DNA from: Apostichopus parvimensis
Taxonomy: Eukaryota > Echinodermata > Holothuroidea > Aspidochirotida > Stichopodidae
Reading direction: 5' to 3'
Assembly: GCA_000934455.1 (NCBI GenBank)
Contig: KN882213.1
Span: 163,381-227,380 of the forward strand
DNA: 64,000 nucleotides
The notes under the pieces were generated by a model that saw only the letters and a list, made by a program, of their open reading frames with translations, made no database searches and had not been told where the DNA came from. The first letter of the stretch is position 1, and every line of letters starts with the position of its first letter. Shown here piece by piece: positions 1-11,740 of the stretch. A program made the position numbers and the translations under genes.

Positions 1-929
1 AGATTGTGTACTCAAGTGTTCTCCACTGGGGTTTTAGGGAGAAGGCGGGGGAGCTCCACCTGTGGTACTGGCTGCCCCAAAGAAAATGGTTGCTTCTCTA
101 AAATAATATCAACATATTATTCAATTGAAGTGACAAAATAAGGTCACGTTCACATCTTAAATTATATAAAAGTTTCATAATGGTTGAAAAACTTTGGGAA
201 AGGAGGGTGACACTACTCTCTACACTCAAACACCTCCCTGCCGATTGCTAAGTGGTGCTTACGTGCCCGGCGTGAACCATCCCCTGTTTTCAAAACCTGC
301 AGAGAACACTGGTACAGTACTGTTGAATTTACTTATGAATTATAGGATAAATGTTAGGTTTGGGTTAAACTTTCAAGACTACCGAGACTAGTCCATTTAC
401 GAATTCAGTCATGTAAACCTGATGCATTGCAGAAATGAAGTGACTGCTGACATGCAAGACTACGATGGCCACATTGTTATTCTTAGGTATAACTTGCAAT
501 ATTGTATAGGGAACAATAAGTATTACAATAATTCTTATGGGCTGACTGCATATAGCAACGTTATGTAAAATGTGTCACCTAGCCTTATTGCGACTTACTC
601 ATTCGCTATATACATGGTGGAATTTATTTTGTAAACACCAAAATGGAAGGAATGTCGAACCGCAGAACTTTCATGCATTCTGACTGTACGTTACTGTGCA
701 TTATATATAGAGAAGTTAGTATGAACTATAGATTTTATTGCACCTAATTGCCCTGTTTTCAACTTTTGCCTAGTATGAAATTATTCATAATAAAGCAATA
801 ATAAGTTTCAACAAAACTTGGTTTCTTATGTTTCTTTTTATTGTTGGATTAACCAGCTGGAGTATCATCATCACCAGATGTCTGTCAGCTGTGTTTCAGA
901 GGTGGACACGACACAATTCTACAATGCCT
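1..929. other. Non-coding stretch, no feature recognised
   Basis: I see no convincing coding region here. The small open frames are short and lack motifs or composition typical of genes. An AATAAA hexamer occurs near 789, but no gene in front of it can be supported, so it is not called as a polyadenylation site. Confidence 0.4.
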
Positions 930-3256
930 CAAAAATGTCAACGTTTTGAAAAACATAAAACAGTTCTCAACATTTGCAAAATTTTGTTAAATGTAATGTA
1001 AAAATATTCTTCAAAACAATCCACAGCAGGCTACTTTAGTATAACATAAGCACAATGTTTCAAAACGCAAAAAAATTAAATCATGCAACATTCGCCCATT
1101 GCTTCAAGAACGTGTTTTCGAAAAATTTTCCACATGGTAAAAACATTCCTTTTATATGACCCAGCAGTTTACTTTCTCGTTATGTTTTAATAACGTTATG
1201 ACAAGGCTCGAACAACATTGTTAAGACGTTTTTATTGTTGTGTTAATGTTGACATAACTTTTAAGAAAAAAAATTCTTTTCCATTTATATGACTCAAAGT
1301 TTAGGTTTTCAAACGTTGTGCTAATGTTAAAGCAAAATCTTGTAGAAACGTTTTTGATAACGTTATCCCAACATTAGCACAATGTTTTGAAAATATTTGA
1401 TAAATGTTTTATAGAAGTTTTAACGTTTTCATGTTGTGCTAATGTTAAAATAACATTTTTAAAACATCAACAAAATGTTTTCAAAACATTTTGTAAATGT
1501 TTTAACACGTGTTTAAAATGTTGTCCTAATGTTGACATAACATCTAAAGAAACAAAACGTTTCTGTACCATCTATAGGACTTAAATTTTACGTTTTTAAA
1601 GGTTGTGTTAATGTTAATATAGTGTTCTCAATAACTTGGTAGAGGCGTTTCGATATCATTATGACAAATGTTACGAAAACATTGTTTACATGTTTTATAG
1701 ACGTTTTTAAAACTTTGTCACGTTGTGCTAATGTCAATATAACATTTTCAATAGATCAACACAATGTTTTGAAAATATTTTACACACTTTTCTAAATCGT
1801 TGACAGAACTTTTAAGAAAATGTTTCTGTTCCATCTAAAGGACTTTCGTTTTTATGTGTTTAAAACGTTGTGCTAATGTTAATGTAACGTTATCAATAAC
1901 TTGGTAGAAACCTTTTTGATAACGTTATGACAACATTAGCACAATGATTGGGAAACATTTGTAAATGTTATAAAGACATTTGTAAAACGTTATCAAAAAG
2001 ATTTTAAAATTACACTACATTTTACGTTTTTACAACGTTTTATAATAATATTATTAAAATATTTGTCAAAACATTGTTTGTATGTTTTCAAAACGTTCAC
2101 AATAACGTAATAAAAACATTTCACAAAATGTTTTCACAACATTGTCAAATGTTGAAAAAACGTTTTTAATCGCGTTGTGAAAACGTTGTACCATTGTTAA
2201 CATAACTTTTTCAAAAGCGTTATATAAACGTTTTTGGTCTATTAAAATTACACCACATTTAACGATTTTACAACGTTTTATAATAACATTATAGAAACAT
2301 TTGTCCAAACGCTTTTTGTATGTTTTAAAAACGTTCACCATGACGTTATATAAAAATTGGGAAAATGTTTTCACAAAGTTGTCCGAATGTTGAAAAAAAT
2401 TATTTAACTGCGTTTTTAAAACGTGTTACTAATGTTAAATTAACGTTTTCCACAATGTTATAGAAACGTTTTCGGTCTATTAAAATGACACCACATTTTC
2501 CGTTTTTTATAACGTTTTCAAATAACATTGGTAAAACAATAGTTGAAACGTTTGTTGGATGTTTTAAAAACTTTCACCATGACGTTATATAAACATTTCC
2601 CACAAAATGTTTACAAAACGTTGTGCAAATGTTGAAAAAATGTTTTTAATCGCGTTGTTAAAATGTTGTACTAATGTTAAAAAAACCTTTTCCAAAATGT
2701 TATACAAACGTTTTCGGTCTATTCAAATTACACCACATTTTCCGTTTTTATAACGTTTTATAATAACATTAGTAAAACAATAGTCGAAACGTTTGTTTGA
2801 TGTTTTAAAAACGTTCACCATGACGTTATATAAACATTTCGCGTAATGTTTTCACAACGTTGTCGGAATGTTGAAAACATCTTTTTCATCGCGTTGTTAA
2901 AACGTTCTAATAATGTTCAAATAACGTTTTCCAAAATGTTATAGGAACGTTCTCGGTCTATTAAAATTACACCACATTTTACGTTTTCATAAGGGTTTAT
3001 AATAACATTAAAACATGAGTCAAAATGTATTTGGTATGTTTTAAAATCGTTATCAATAATGTTATGTAAACATTTAACAAAATGATTACAAAACGTTGTA
3101 ATAATGTTAACAAAACGTTTTCCAAAATGTTATAGAAACGTTTTCGGTCTATTAAAATTACACCACATTTTCCGTTTTTATAACGTTCCATAATAACATT
3201 TGTAAAACATTAGTCGTAACGTTTTTTGGATGTTTTAAAAACGTTTTTGTGTTAGC
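930..3256. repeat. AACGTT-rich satellite array with 190-275 bp higher-order period
   Basis: The block is built from short related words such as AAAACGTTGTGCTAATGTTAA, TATAGAAACGTTTT and CACCATGACGTTATATAAAC. In the right half the anchor GGTCTATT recurs at about 2236, 2474, 2716, 2955 and 3146, giving periods of 238, 242, 239 and 191 bp. In the left half a looser period of about 270 bp is anchored by a block containing CCATCTAWAGGACTT near 1565 and 1830. Within each period the palindrome AACGTT recurs every few tens of bases. The array stops sharply at about 3256 after the word GTGTTAGCTGGG. Open frames inside it follow the repeat and are not genes. It may be the expanded interior of a transposable element whose right end is the GTTAGCTGGG edge; I could not find a matching left end. 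Confidence 0.85.
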
Positions 3257-5785
3257 TGGGAAGCTGCTGAATGATGTCCGGGTCATCTAATGAGAGTACG
3301 TGGGTGTTCCCCTCTACTTTGAGAAATTTGTCCTTCAATAAATTATAGATAGTAAATCTTGGGGGAATATTCAGGATTTGCTTCAATGAATATACAGATT
3401 GTAGATTGAAATATCATGAGGTATATCAGCATTTGTTCTTGGGGAGGGGTGGTAATTGTTCGAGTCTTATTTTGGGGAGGGGGTGCACAACTATTGAAGG
3501 ATGCCCGCTTTTTTTAAGGATAGTCCATTACCACTCCCCTTTGAGAATTTGCTGCTATTCTTGGGAAGGTTCTTTGTTTCACTGAATTTATTGGACAGAT
3601 TGTTTCATATGTGGACACTGAAAAAAACAGGTTTTTAGAAAATCATTACTCGAGATAGGAATACACTAGAGAGCTTCCCATAGCTTTATTTTGCACATAA
3701 GACAGCCTGCATCAATAAACAACCTTTTCCGAGGGGGTGACATGGCCTTTTTTTTTGGGTCTTGAAAGATTTGTTTACATTAAAAAAAACGCTCGTTTTT
3801 TACCTTTTTTTTAAAGAAGATCGTGAGAACAGTGAAAAGCTTCAATGAACTAACCCTTTCCGATACAACTAGCTAAGGCATACAAGGACTCAAATCAGGA
3901 GCCTGACAGGCATATGTAGAGAGATGGCTCTGTATTTCGGAAAATTTGTCCAAAAATGACGTTTTTCGGTCTAAATTAGGGCCAAAACACGGTCAGATTT
4001 CCGGAAATATTTCTCCCGAATGCCTGACCCTACAGAGAATTTAGAAATAGCTCTCCAGAAGCGCCACACTGAAACGCTAGGCTAAATAGATACAATTTAG
4101 CAATAGCGCCTCCACTTTGTGAGTAATCCTTAGCAATTCAACTCGAGCATCTTTATGGTATAGAATTTCGGTTTTGAAATGATGTATATTAAAAATAAAA
4201 TTGTTTGCATGGGTAACCCAGTAGCCGGGTACCTGTGAGACTGATTACTTACTGGTTCTGAGAGTACTACCCAGTTCCTGCTTGAATATTTTTGTTCCGA
4301 CGAATATTTCTGTCATTTGTCAAATTTCAATTTTATGATAGTATGCAATACACATTTGTAAAGTCATTAAAACTTTGAAAGCTTGCTAAAGCTAAGTAAG
4401 AGCGATCCTGTGTCAGCACAATACAGTAGGTCATAATTTATCAGTGAAGAGAAAGTGAAGTTTCATGTATGGCATTCACAATTTCGGGTACCTGTGGGTA
4501 TTGCTGTTTATTACCCGGTTCCTAATTTGGGTACCCGGTGTCAACACAAAAAAATTATATCATAGCACTGGTTCCATCCTTCGTTATACTTCCTGGAATC
4601 ATGTGTGGTCTCTTGAAGGGTATCATTACATGCACATAGGCAGATAGCCATACTTTGATACGCTGATTGCGTACTATTTGGGCTAATTGGGATCACAAAG
4701 ATGTAAGAGAATGATTTTGAATACACAATCAAATGACAGTCTCTTCTATTTTTAATATTCCAAAACACTGAGCTGTCTGAGCATTCAATCTCTTATCTGA
4801 CTGCAATTATAAAAGGTAGTTGACATGCTAGGCCAGCTGCAGCTGTACAATTATACACACATATTTTACACACTATGGTACATTCAGCAAAGCTGTAAAA
4901 ATGAAATGAAGAATAAGGAAAGGTTGGTACTTTGACTTCAGCTTTGTTAAGTATCATTAATGTACGTCATTTCACACTGTAAAGAAATCCTCCATATCAC
5001 TACAGAATACATTTCACTAACCTTACCATTTTTGATGTCTCCTAAAAGAGAAACTTGTTTTCCATCAAAACAACCTGTTTACCAATTTCTTTCTGCAAAA
5101 ATTAGCAGCAAATGCCACATTTCATAACCATTTCCCCACAACAAGGCTAGTATAGGCTAGGCCTAGCCTATTTGAAAAGATAGCCAATCTATGATTTTTG
5201 TTTTCTCATTCGTCACTTGATTGCCTGTTGTCGCTTTGTTTACTTCATGGGTGTTACCGGTGCACATGAGTAAAGTGTACATTACATAAAATGTTGAAAG
5301 AGTGCTCAAGTATCTTTGAAACAAAAGTGCGCCAATTCCTGATTGCTTGCAGATTTTGTCAGGTTCTAGTTCCGCGACCTCTTTAGAATTTTTTTTCAGT
5401 AACTTATAAACCAATCTGAAGACAACCAATTACATATTGTGTTGGTGATATGATTTTTATGTATGGTTTCATGTTCAAAGAATTATTAGTTTTAGATAGT
5501 TAAGTGCGCAAAATAATGTCCATGCTACATGCAGTCCAAATTTTATTAACCACAACTAAGTAAGCCAGACATTTATTGAACAAATATTTAATGATACATA
5601 TTTTAACCTTTCAGAATTGCCTGTACAGTTTAAATAGGGCCTAGACTACCTAGCCTAGCTCGTGGGCTACGTGTGCATCTGACCACATCGTGTTTTTTGT
5701 CAGCTTTTAGCAGTTTCAGGTAACTTAACTTCAATGAAAACATTAGGAACTATGTTGAATGTAGTCTGTATAGGCAGTTAAGGTC
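3257..5785. other. Non-coding stretch with a duplicated GGGTACCTGTG block
   Basis: No gene is supported. Two stretches starting near 4227 and 4486 share GGGTACCTGTG and a following CCxGTTCC, which suggests an old local duplication. The minus-strand open frame of 88 codons at 5163-5429 has no recognisable motif and no clear splice sites. The rest is A+T-rich unique-looking sequence. Confidence 0.35.
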
Positions 5786-5789
5786 ACAA

Positions 5790-6060
5790 ACTGTTTTGGT
5801 ATGCATGTATGTGTGTGTAGGTCTGTTTGTGTGTTCACTTTTCTTGTGAACAGCACACAGTATCTTAACAACCATAGGAGGTATGCTGATGAAATTTGCT
5901 AGGCTGATTACTGATGAGATTGTCAATACAAAATGTACTAATTAACTTAGGTAATTTGCAAAATTGGCTTAATTTGCATATTCAGCTAATTGACCTTTAG
6001 ATGCCTTCGAGTGTTCAGTCATTTCAGGTCCAATATTCAGTTGTGTGCCATAAAGACCAT
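5790..6060 (+). repeat. Dispersed repeat with GT microsatellite head
   Basis: A short TATGTGTGTGTAGG stretch is followed by GTGAACAGCACACAGTATCTTAACAACCATAGGAGGTATGCTGATGAAATTTG-type sequence (shown here only in part). Similar wording recurs near 55400-55570 and 55970-56110 on the same strand, and more loosely at 50055-50345. Related minus-strand copies lie near 20700-20930 and 35985-36180. The shared order (GT run, TATCTTAACAACCATA, GATGAAACTTG, then TGCTAATTAgGTaG) marks one dispersed family of unknown class. Confidence 0.6.
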
Positions 6061-6096
6061 TTTAACGAATAATGCGTTTAGTATAGATTGTATAGA

Positions 6097-8394
6097 ATGA
6101 CTCAACATGTGACTGGGGCTACGCATCGTGGTGGGCACACGCTGGATTTAGTACTGACCAGGAACCAGGATAACATTGTGCCACATGTTGCTGTTGAGGA
6201 TAAATGTCTCTCTGATCATTGTTCTGTGTGCTGCCCCTACACTGCCTTATGCCTAAAACACAGGTAATCACCTACAGAAGGACAAAGGCCATCTAGCCTG
6301 ACAGCTTCATCTGTGATATAAGTGCCTCATCTCTTGCTTCAATTTCTAGTGACACTCCAGCAGACAATGCCATTAATCTGTATAACTCTGTCCTATCTTC
6401 CATCGTGGACAGTCATGCCCCAAAGAAGACCAGACGCGTCCCGGCGCGTTCACAGCCAGACTGGTATACGGCTCTGATAAGAGAGGCTAAGCAGCAGCGG
6501 AGGCAGTGTGAGCGGCTGTGGCGAAAGACCAGGCTTACTGTGCACAGAGATATGTTCATCGAAGCTAAGCGAAAAGTTAACATCATGATAGCAGAAGCAA
6601 AGTCAAGTCATTTCCACAACATCATCTCTGAAAATAGCGGTGACTCCAAGAAGCTCTTTTCTGTTGTTAGCAATCTCCTGGGTAAGAAGGCAACACCAAC
6701 ATTACCCCCCGACAAGGATTCCAAGGACCTTGTGCATGAGTTTAGCACATTTTTCATTGACAAGATCACCAGAATTAGAGCCAGCATAGTCAGTGAAGGG
6801 AAGTCAAAATCCTACTCATTGACAGTGCAGAAACCGCCATATTGTGCGCTAGATATGTGGGAGCCAGCTACAGAGGATGAACTGAAGCGGATCATAATGG
6901 CCTCCCCGTCTAAGAGCTGTGGCCTTCATCCGCTGCCTACAAACCTCCTTAAGCAGTGTGTGACACCTCTCTTGCCAGTTATCAGCACTATTGTGAACAA
7001 CTCCCTCATCATAGGTGATGTACCATCCGCTTTCAAGCTCGCCCATGTGACACCACTCATTAAGAAACCCTCGCTGGATCCTACCGTTCTCTCAAATTAT
7101 AGGCCAGTGTCGAACCTTCCATTTGTATCAAAGGTTGTAGAAAAAGTTGTGTCATCCCGTCTCACATCCTATCTTGAACACAATGGTCTTCAGGAGACTC
7201 ATCAATCTGCCTACAGGAAACACCACAGCACTGAGACTGCCCTCGTGCGCATTCAGAATGATGTGATGGTTGCTCTTGGAGGTCAGAAAGCGTGCCTGAT
7301 GGTTCTGTTAGACCTTTCGGCCGCTTTTGATACGGTCGACCACCTCCAGCTTCTTAGTACACTCAGTGACCTTGGTGTTAAAAGTAGCGCCCTAAAGTGG
7401 ATGACATCATACCTCAGTGATCGCCAACAGATTGTGTGCCTGGGAAAAGATTCTTCTGACCCTCAGACGTTAGAATGTGGCGTGCCCCAGGGCTCGGTCC
7501 TGGGGCCTGTGCTCTTCACGGTATACATCTTCACTGGGTCACCTCCTTCGCTCGCAGGACATGGACTATCACTTCTATGCAGACGACTCGAGTCTCTATC
7601 TTCTGTTCCACCCCAATGACATTACTATCACTGTGCATCGTCTAGAGAAGTGCATAATCTCAGTTCGGCAATGGATGTCACAGAAATGCCTGAAAATGAA
7701 TGACTCAAAGACTGAGGTGCTTCTAATATCATCAAAGCATCTGGCCAGAAAGATAGAGTGTCCAAGCATCATGATTGGTGACCATCAGGTGGAGCCTAGT
7801 GATGTGGCAAAGAGCATCGGTGTCATAATGGACAAACATGCCTCTATGGAAGACCATATAACATCTGTGTGTCGGTCTGCTCAGTACCATCTCTACAACA
7901 TCGGAAGAATACGAAAATACCTCACCAGAGAAGCCACAGAGCAGTTAATCCATGCTTTCATAACATGTAAACTGGATTACTGCAATGCACTTTTCTGTGC
8001 ACTACCAGTTAAACAAATAAAACGACTGCAAAGGCTCCAAAACATAGCAGCAAGGATTGTTACACTAACGAGAACATCTAGTCATATTACCCCAGTATTA
8101 CATGATCTTCATTGGCTGCCAGTATCTCAGCGGATTAGGTTGAAAGTCCTTCTTCTTGTGTTCAAGTGCCAGAACAACATGGCACCTCCATACCTGCAAG
8201 ATCTCATCCGTCCATATCAGCCAACAAGAGCCCTACGGTCTGCTGGTCAGAGTCGTCTGCTTTTTGCTTTTTGCGTGGCTGTGCCACGCCTCTGGAATGA
8301 GCTGCCAGCTGAACTCAGAACTGTTTCTGTTCTTACGACATTCAAGTCAAAGCTGAAAACCTTCCTTTTTAGACAGCATTACTGCAATTATTAA
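6097..8394 (+). pseudogene. 5'-truncated LINE (CR1/L2-like), ORF2 endonuclease tail and reverse transcriptase
   Basis: The left part (6097-6240) encodes the end of an apurinic-type endonuclease: GHTLDLVLT followed by SDHC. A long frame at 6405-7619 carries the reverse transcriptase with LDLSAAFDTVDH and GVPQGSVLGPVLF. A second frame at 7477-8394 continues with YADD, the catalytic core, and then the 3' domain block LHWLPVSQRI...K that is common in CR1/L2-type LINEs. The switch between these two frames falls near 7525-7535, so one frameshift separates GVPQGSVLGP from YADD. The endonuclease tail is also out of frame with the rest, with a stop near 6260. The first half of the endonuclease and ORF1 are absent, which is normal 5' truncation. 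A retrotransposition-competent copy is excluded. Family placement is from motif memory and could be a neighbouring Jockey-superfamily clade. Confidence 0.9.
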
Positions 8395-8614
8395 ACTGTG
8401 TATTAAATTCTTTTCATGTGCAATACTCCAACAAACTCAAACGTGCATGTAAATTTGCATTTGTAAGTTTACGAGGGATATGTAGACCCAATTACGCACT
8501 GTTCCTCGTCTTCCAAAGTTGTTCGTGCCATTTCTGTTGCCATATTATAATTACAATAAGGCACTACAGACTGTGTTTCTGTACAGTTTTGTGATGTAAT
8601 TCATTAGAAAATTA
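8395..8614 (+). other. LINE 3' flank or 3' UTR
   Basis: This stretch follows the LINE stop codon directly. It is A+T-rich and non-coding, and probably includes the LINE 3' UTR. No clean simple-repeat tail or target duplication was seen, so the LINE end is not fixed. Confidence 0.35.
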
Positions 8615-9390
8615 TCCTACATCAGGGTCCGACAAATTGTTTTCAAACCACTCGCCAATTGGCGACTATTACCATTATTCAACCCAAGAAAGTTGTCAAA
8701 TCCACTTGCCACACTTTTCTGATAGTTGAATATTATAGCTTGTCTACTCTATAACATGGCAATGTTATAAATTTAGAGCCACGAACGAACAGTACCTGGA
8801 CGTATGCTAATGTAAGCATTACCTACTTACTGTAGTAGTAGACATGTATTCATTATCCTTCAGCATATTCGGTTTTCTGGAAGTCCGACTAAAAAGCAAT
8901 TCGAAATATCAAATAATCTGTCATATCAGTCGTAGTTCCGTTAGTAATGTTTACCATTACCATGTACGCCTAAATATATGATATAAGAAAGTGTAGGCAT
9001 AGAGTCGGAACGTGCGTGCTGCATCGAGAAAAACCCCGTACATATTGTACATAGTACTGCTCATCCAGCTCACACACTAATATCACCTGTGTCGCGGAAA
9101 TGTTTGCATTGGACTTGCTCAAGTTAACTGTTAACTCTTCGCAATACGTAGGTACACGTGGATTCATTGATTCAACAGAAAATACCTAAACCGGAAGTAG
9201 ATCGCTATGTACTTAAACACATGTGTGTAGTACTCTGGGTGGTAGAACTGCATGCATTGGGATATGTTTGGTGCCGGAGTATTGTGCCACTCGCCAAAGT
9301 GTCGAGTGCAATGGAGTTTCTGGTCGCCAAACGTCAAATCGACTCGCCAGTGGCGACCTGGAGAGTGTATTTGTCGACCCTGTCCTACGT
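8615..9390. mobile_element. Non-autonomous hAT-type transposon with 8-bp target site duplication
   Basis: The element proper spans 8623-9382 (760 bp). Its left end reads CAGGGTCCGACAAAT and its right end, on the other strand, reads CAGGGTCGACAAAT. These are terminal inverted repeats differing by one base of length. Sub-terminal inverted similarity continues as CACTCGCCA/TGGCGA words. It is flanked by TCCTACAT (8615-8622) and TCCTACGT (9383-9390), an 8-bp duplication with one mismatch. An 8-bp duplication and CAG-starting ends are hallmarks of hAT elements. The interior has only short frames without transposase motifs, so mobility would have needed a transposase in trans. The one mismatch in the duplication suggests a moderately old insertion. 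Confidence 0.85.
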
Positions 9391-9584
9391 ATAGTAGATA
9401 TAGATGACCAGATACAAAAATTACACTTGTCATACAAAAACATAAATATAAAGAATTTGTATCTTTCTCTTCTTTTCAGGTTCCTTGAAACCAGTTCCCT
9501 GGTAATCAGGACAACCAACATTGTAAGTCAACTATTCCTATTTTGATTAACAAAGAAGAGTGTAAAGAAGCAATAATCAGATAC

Positions 9585-10262
9585 TGGAAAGTACCACCAC
9601 GTCATACAAAAATACTACAAGCTACTTCAAAGTGAAAACCCTCAATAGTAGCAAATAGTAAAATTAACTGTGTGGTACTACTCAAAATACTACAAAGAGG
9701 TAGAAAAAAAACCACGAAAAGAACCACTAAGCATTAACTACTAAAAGGGCCATAAGCATAAAGCTCATAAAAGCCTAAATACTAAAAGTAGCACAATTCT
9801 CAATGTATCTCAACGCAGAGCCGTTCTATAAGTACCACAAAGCATACGGTACCACAAAGCAGAAAGAACTAAATGCACGACAAGCAGAAAGTACTTCAAA
9901 GCAGAAAGTATTAAAAAAAAACACAAAGCATAAAGTACCACAAAGCAAAAACTACATTAAAGCAGAAACTACTAAAAGTACCACAAAGCATAAGTACAAC
10001 CAAGCAGAAACTAAAACAAATACCTCAAAGCAAAAAGTACCTCAAAAGCAGAAAGTACTGAAATTACCATACAGTATAAAGTCAAACAAAGCAGAATCTA
10101 TCAAAAGTAACCCAAAGCAGAAACTACTAAATTACCACAGCATAGAGTACCTCAAAGCAGAAAGTACTAAAAGTACAACAAAGCATATAAAGTACCTCAA
10201 AACAGAAACTACGGCAAGTACCTCAGGGCAAAGTAATACTTACTATAAATCAACACATAACT
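9585..10262. repeat. Minisatellite of about 20-bp AAAGTACCWCAAAGCAGAA units
   Basis: Variants of AAAGTACCACAAAGCATAA and AAAGTACCTCAAAGCAGAAA repeat irregularly, with a basic unit of about 18-22 bp and the alternating words GCAGAAA and GCATAAA. Because the array lacks stop codons in one frame, it holds an apparent 153-codon frame (9803-10264) that translates as a Lys/Thr/Ser-rich repeat with STKSTTKHK-like units. This is best read as a minisatellite lying in front of the OTU/endonuclease element, not as a gene. It could also be an internal 5' part of that element. Confidence 0.75.
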
Positions 10263-10295
10263 AACTACAGTTAAAGTTTAGTCCTCTTTCCTAAG

Positions 10296-10980
10296 ATGCC
10301 TCGAACAAACAAGATCAGCAACAGACAAAAAAACAAGGCACAAAAGAATTATGACAAGCAATGCCAACAGTTTAATAACCCTGTGAGTGAAACTCAGCAG
10401 CACTCAGCAATCACTAATTCAACAATTACAGATATTGCTTTCCAGAGTATGCAAACTCATGATAGTTTCACATTTTTGCAGTTGATGAAATATAGATGTT
10501 ATCTAAGACTGATATTTTGAACCTCTATACACAAAGGGATGATATTTGGATTGCAATTTTCCCATATATTAAAGATCCAATATTGTCTGCTAACACTGCA
10601 AAGCCGTCACACACTTAGAACATACATGGAGATGGGAACTGTTTTGTCCTTGTTAATAAAAAAAATTCAAGACTACCATCATATTTTAAGACAACTTATA
10701 GTACAAAATGTTAAATCATTATATTCACAGAACTAATATGTCCAATGATGTGGAGTGTGGTCTACAGAAGTGGAAATAATGGATGCAGCAAAATGTCGGC
10801 GAACTGAACTTTACACATATGCTGTTTGGGTTAGTCAATGGAAATGGCTTCGATTTCAAGCATCAGGCAGTTTCACACAAACACTGAATAGAAATAACCG
10901 TGCAATTTATCTGCAGAACACAAATAGATGTCACTATGATGTTGTATATGAACTTTATAACACTGACTTGTGTCTTGTGC
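10296..10980 (+). pseudogene. Decayed mobile-element ORF with OTU-type cysteine protease domain
   Basis: A start at 10296 opens a basic N-terminus (MPRTNKISNRQKNKAQK). Near 10625, in another frame, HGDGNCF appears, the OTU catalytic Asp/Cys motif. From 10755 the sequence reads STEVEIMDAA, then WLRF, and near 10900-10950 AIYLQNTNRCHYDVV, which matches the OTU His-containing C-terminal strand. Asp, Cys and His of the triad are therefore all visible. The three parts lie in frames 3, 2 and 3, so there are at least two frameshifts, and stops separate them. OTU domains are known in Helentron-type rolling-circle transposons and in some other elements. The adjacent endonuclease supports such an origin. 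A host deubiquitinase gene is unlikely because of the decay and the neighbours. Confidence 0.7.
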
Positions 10981-11740
10981 AAGACACTCATTTTCCACAT
11001 TTATCACCAGACGATCGAACAGTTCTCCTAAAACCATTGGAATATATTCAACAGTTACCTGATAACTCAACAGATATTGAATGTATGGGTCTCAATGAAG
11101 AAATATGCAGTGAGATCTAAAGTATTAGGGAAATATTGCTGATCAGATTTCGCAGCGGTAATATTATTTATGCAGATGTACGTCTTTTCTCAGAATGTCA
11201 AATCTCAGGTGCAATAACAGATCATGAAATACACATTAATAGATTTACAGGATTGACAAATATATGCCATGAAAAAGCTCCTGAGTCTTATCGTCAGTAC
11301 GGCACAGTCATCTACATAAAGAACACATACTACAGAAAGATTAACTACGAATAATATCGAGATCACCCTAACAACCAAGGAAACACTAGTAGGTACCATT
11401 GAAATTGCAGTGGTCTACAGGTCTCCGAAGATTACAATGAAACACTTCTATGAAGCCCTTACTAACTTGCTAGATCACCTTGATAATTCGAAACCAGTAA
11501 TAATTACCGGTGACTTTAATGTTGACATGGTGCAAGAATCAGTACATAATAAAAACCTTCAATCATTTTTCAAAGAAAACCGACTGTGACCAAATCATTC
11601 ATGTTGCTACCACAGTTTACAATTCCTGCCTGGACCACATATACACAAACATTGCTTCAAGTCATGTTGTTGACAGTGGAATTGTGGAAAGTTATTAAAG
11701 TGATCACAAAGCAATATGGATATGATTACAAAACCTCTAA
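10981..11740 (+). pseudogene. Decayed endonuclease (EEP, apurinic-type) domain of the same element
   Basis: Directly after the OTU part, DHEIHINRFTGLTN and YGTVIYIKNTY (about 11220-11330) look like the early part of an exonuclease-endonuclease-phosphatase fold. Then VVYRSPK, a leucine-rich helix and VIITGDFNVD follow (about 11405-11525), the last being the catalytic GDFN block. LDHIYTN and, after a stop, SDHKAIW (about 11630-11720) supply the final Asp-His. Frames change near 11345 and 11585, and a stop interrupts just before SDH. Such endonucleases occur in CR1-like LINEs and, as a captured domain, in Helentrons. No Rep, helicase or reverse transcriptase motif was found next to it, so the two origins cannot be separated here. 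Confidence 0.7.

Noticed and set aside
194-391. 65-codon frame near the left edge
   Set aside because: No motif, no splice signals and no composition bias in its favour.
2066-3191. Minus-strand frames of 102 and 64 codons in the satellite
   Set aside because: They are translations of the AACGTT-rich repeat units.
5163-5429. 88-codon minus-strand frame as an exon
   Set aside because: No convincing acceptor or donor and no recognised residues; left as unassigned.
9803-10264. 153-codon open frame as a host gene
   Set aside because: It follows the minisatellite unit exactly and has no non-repetitive core, so it is described as a repeat.
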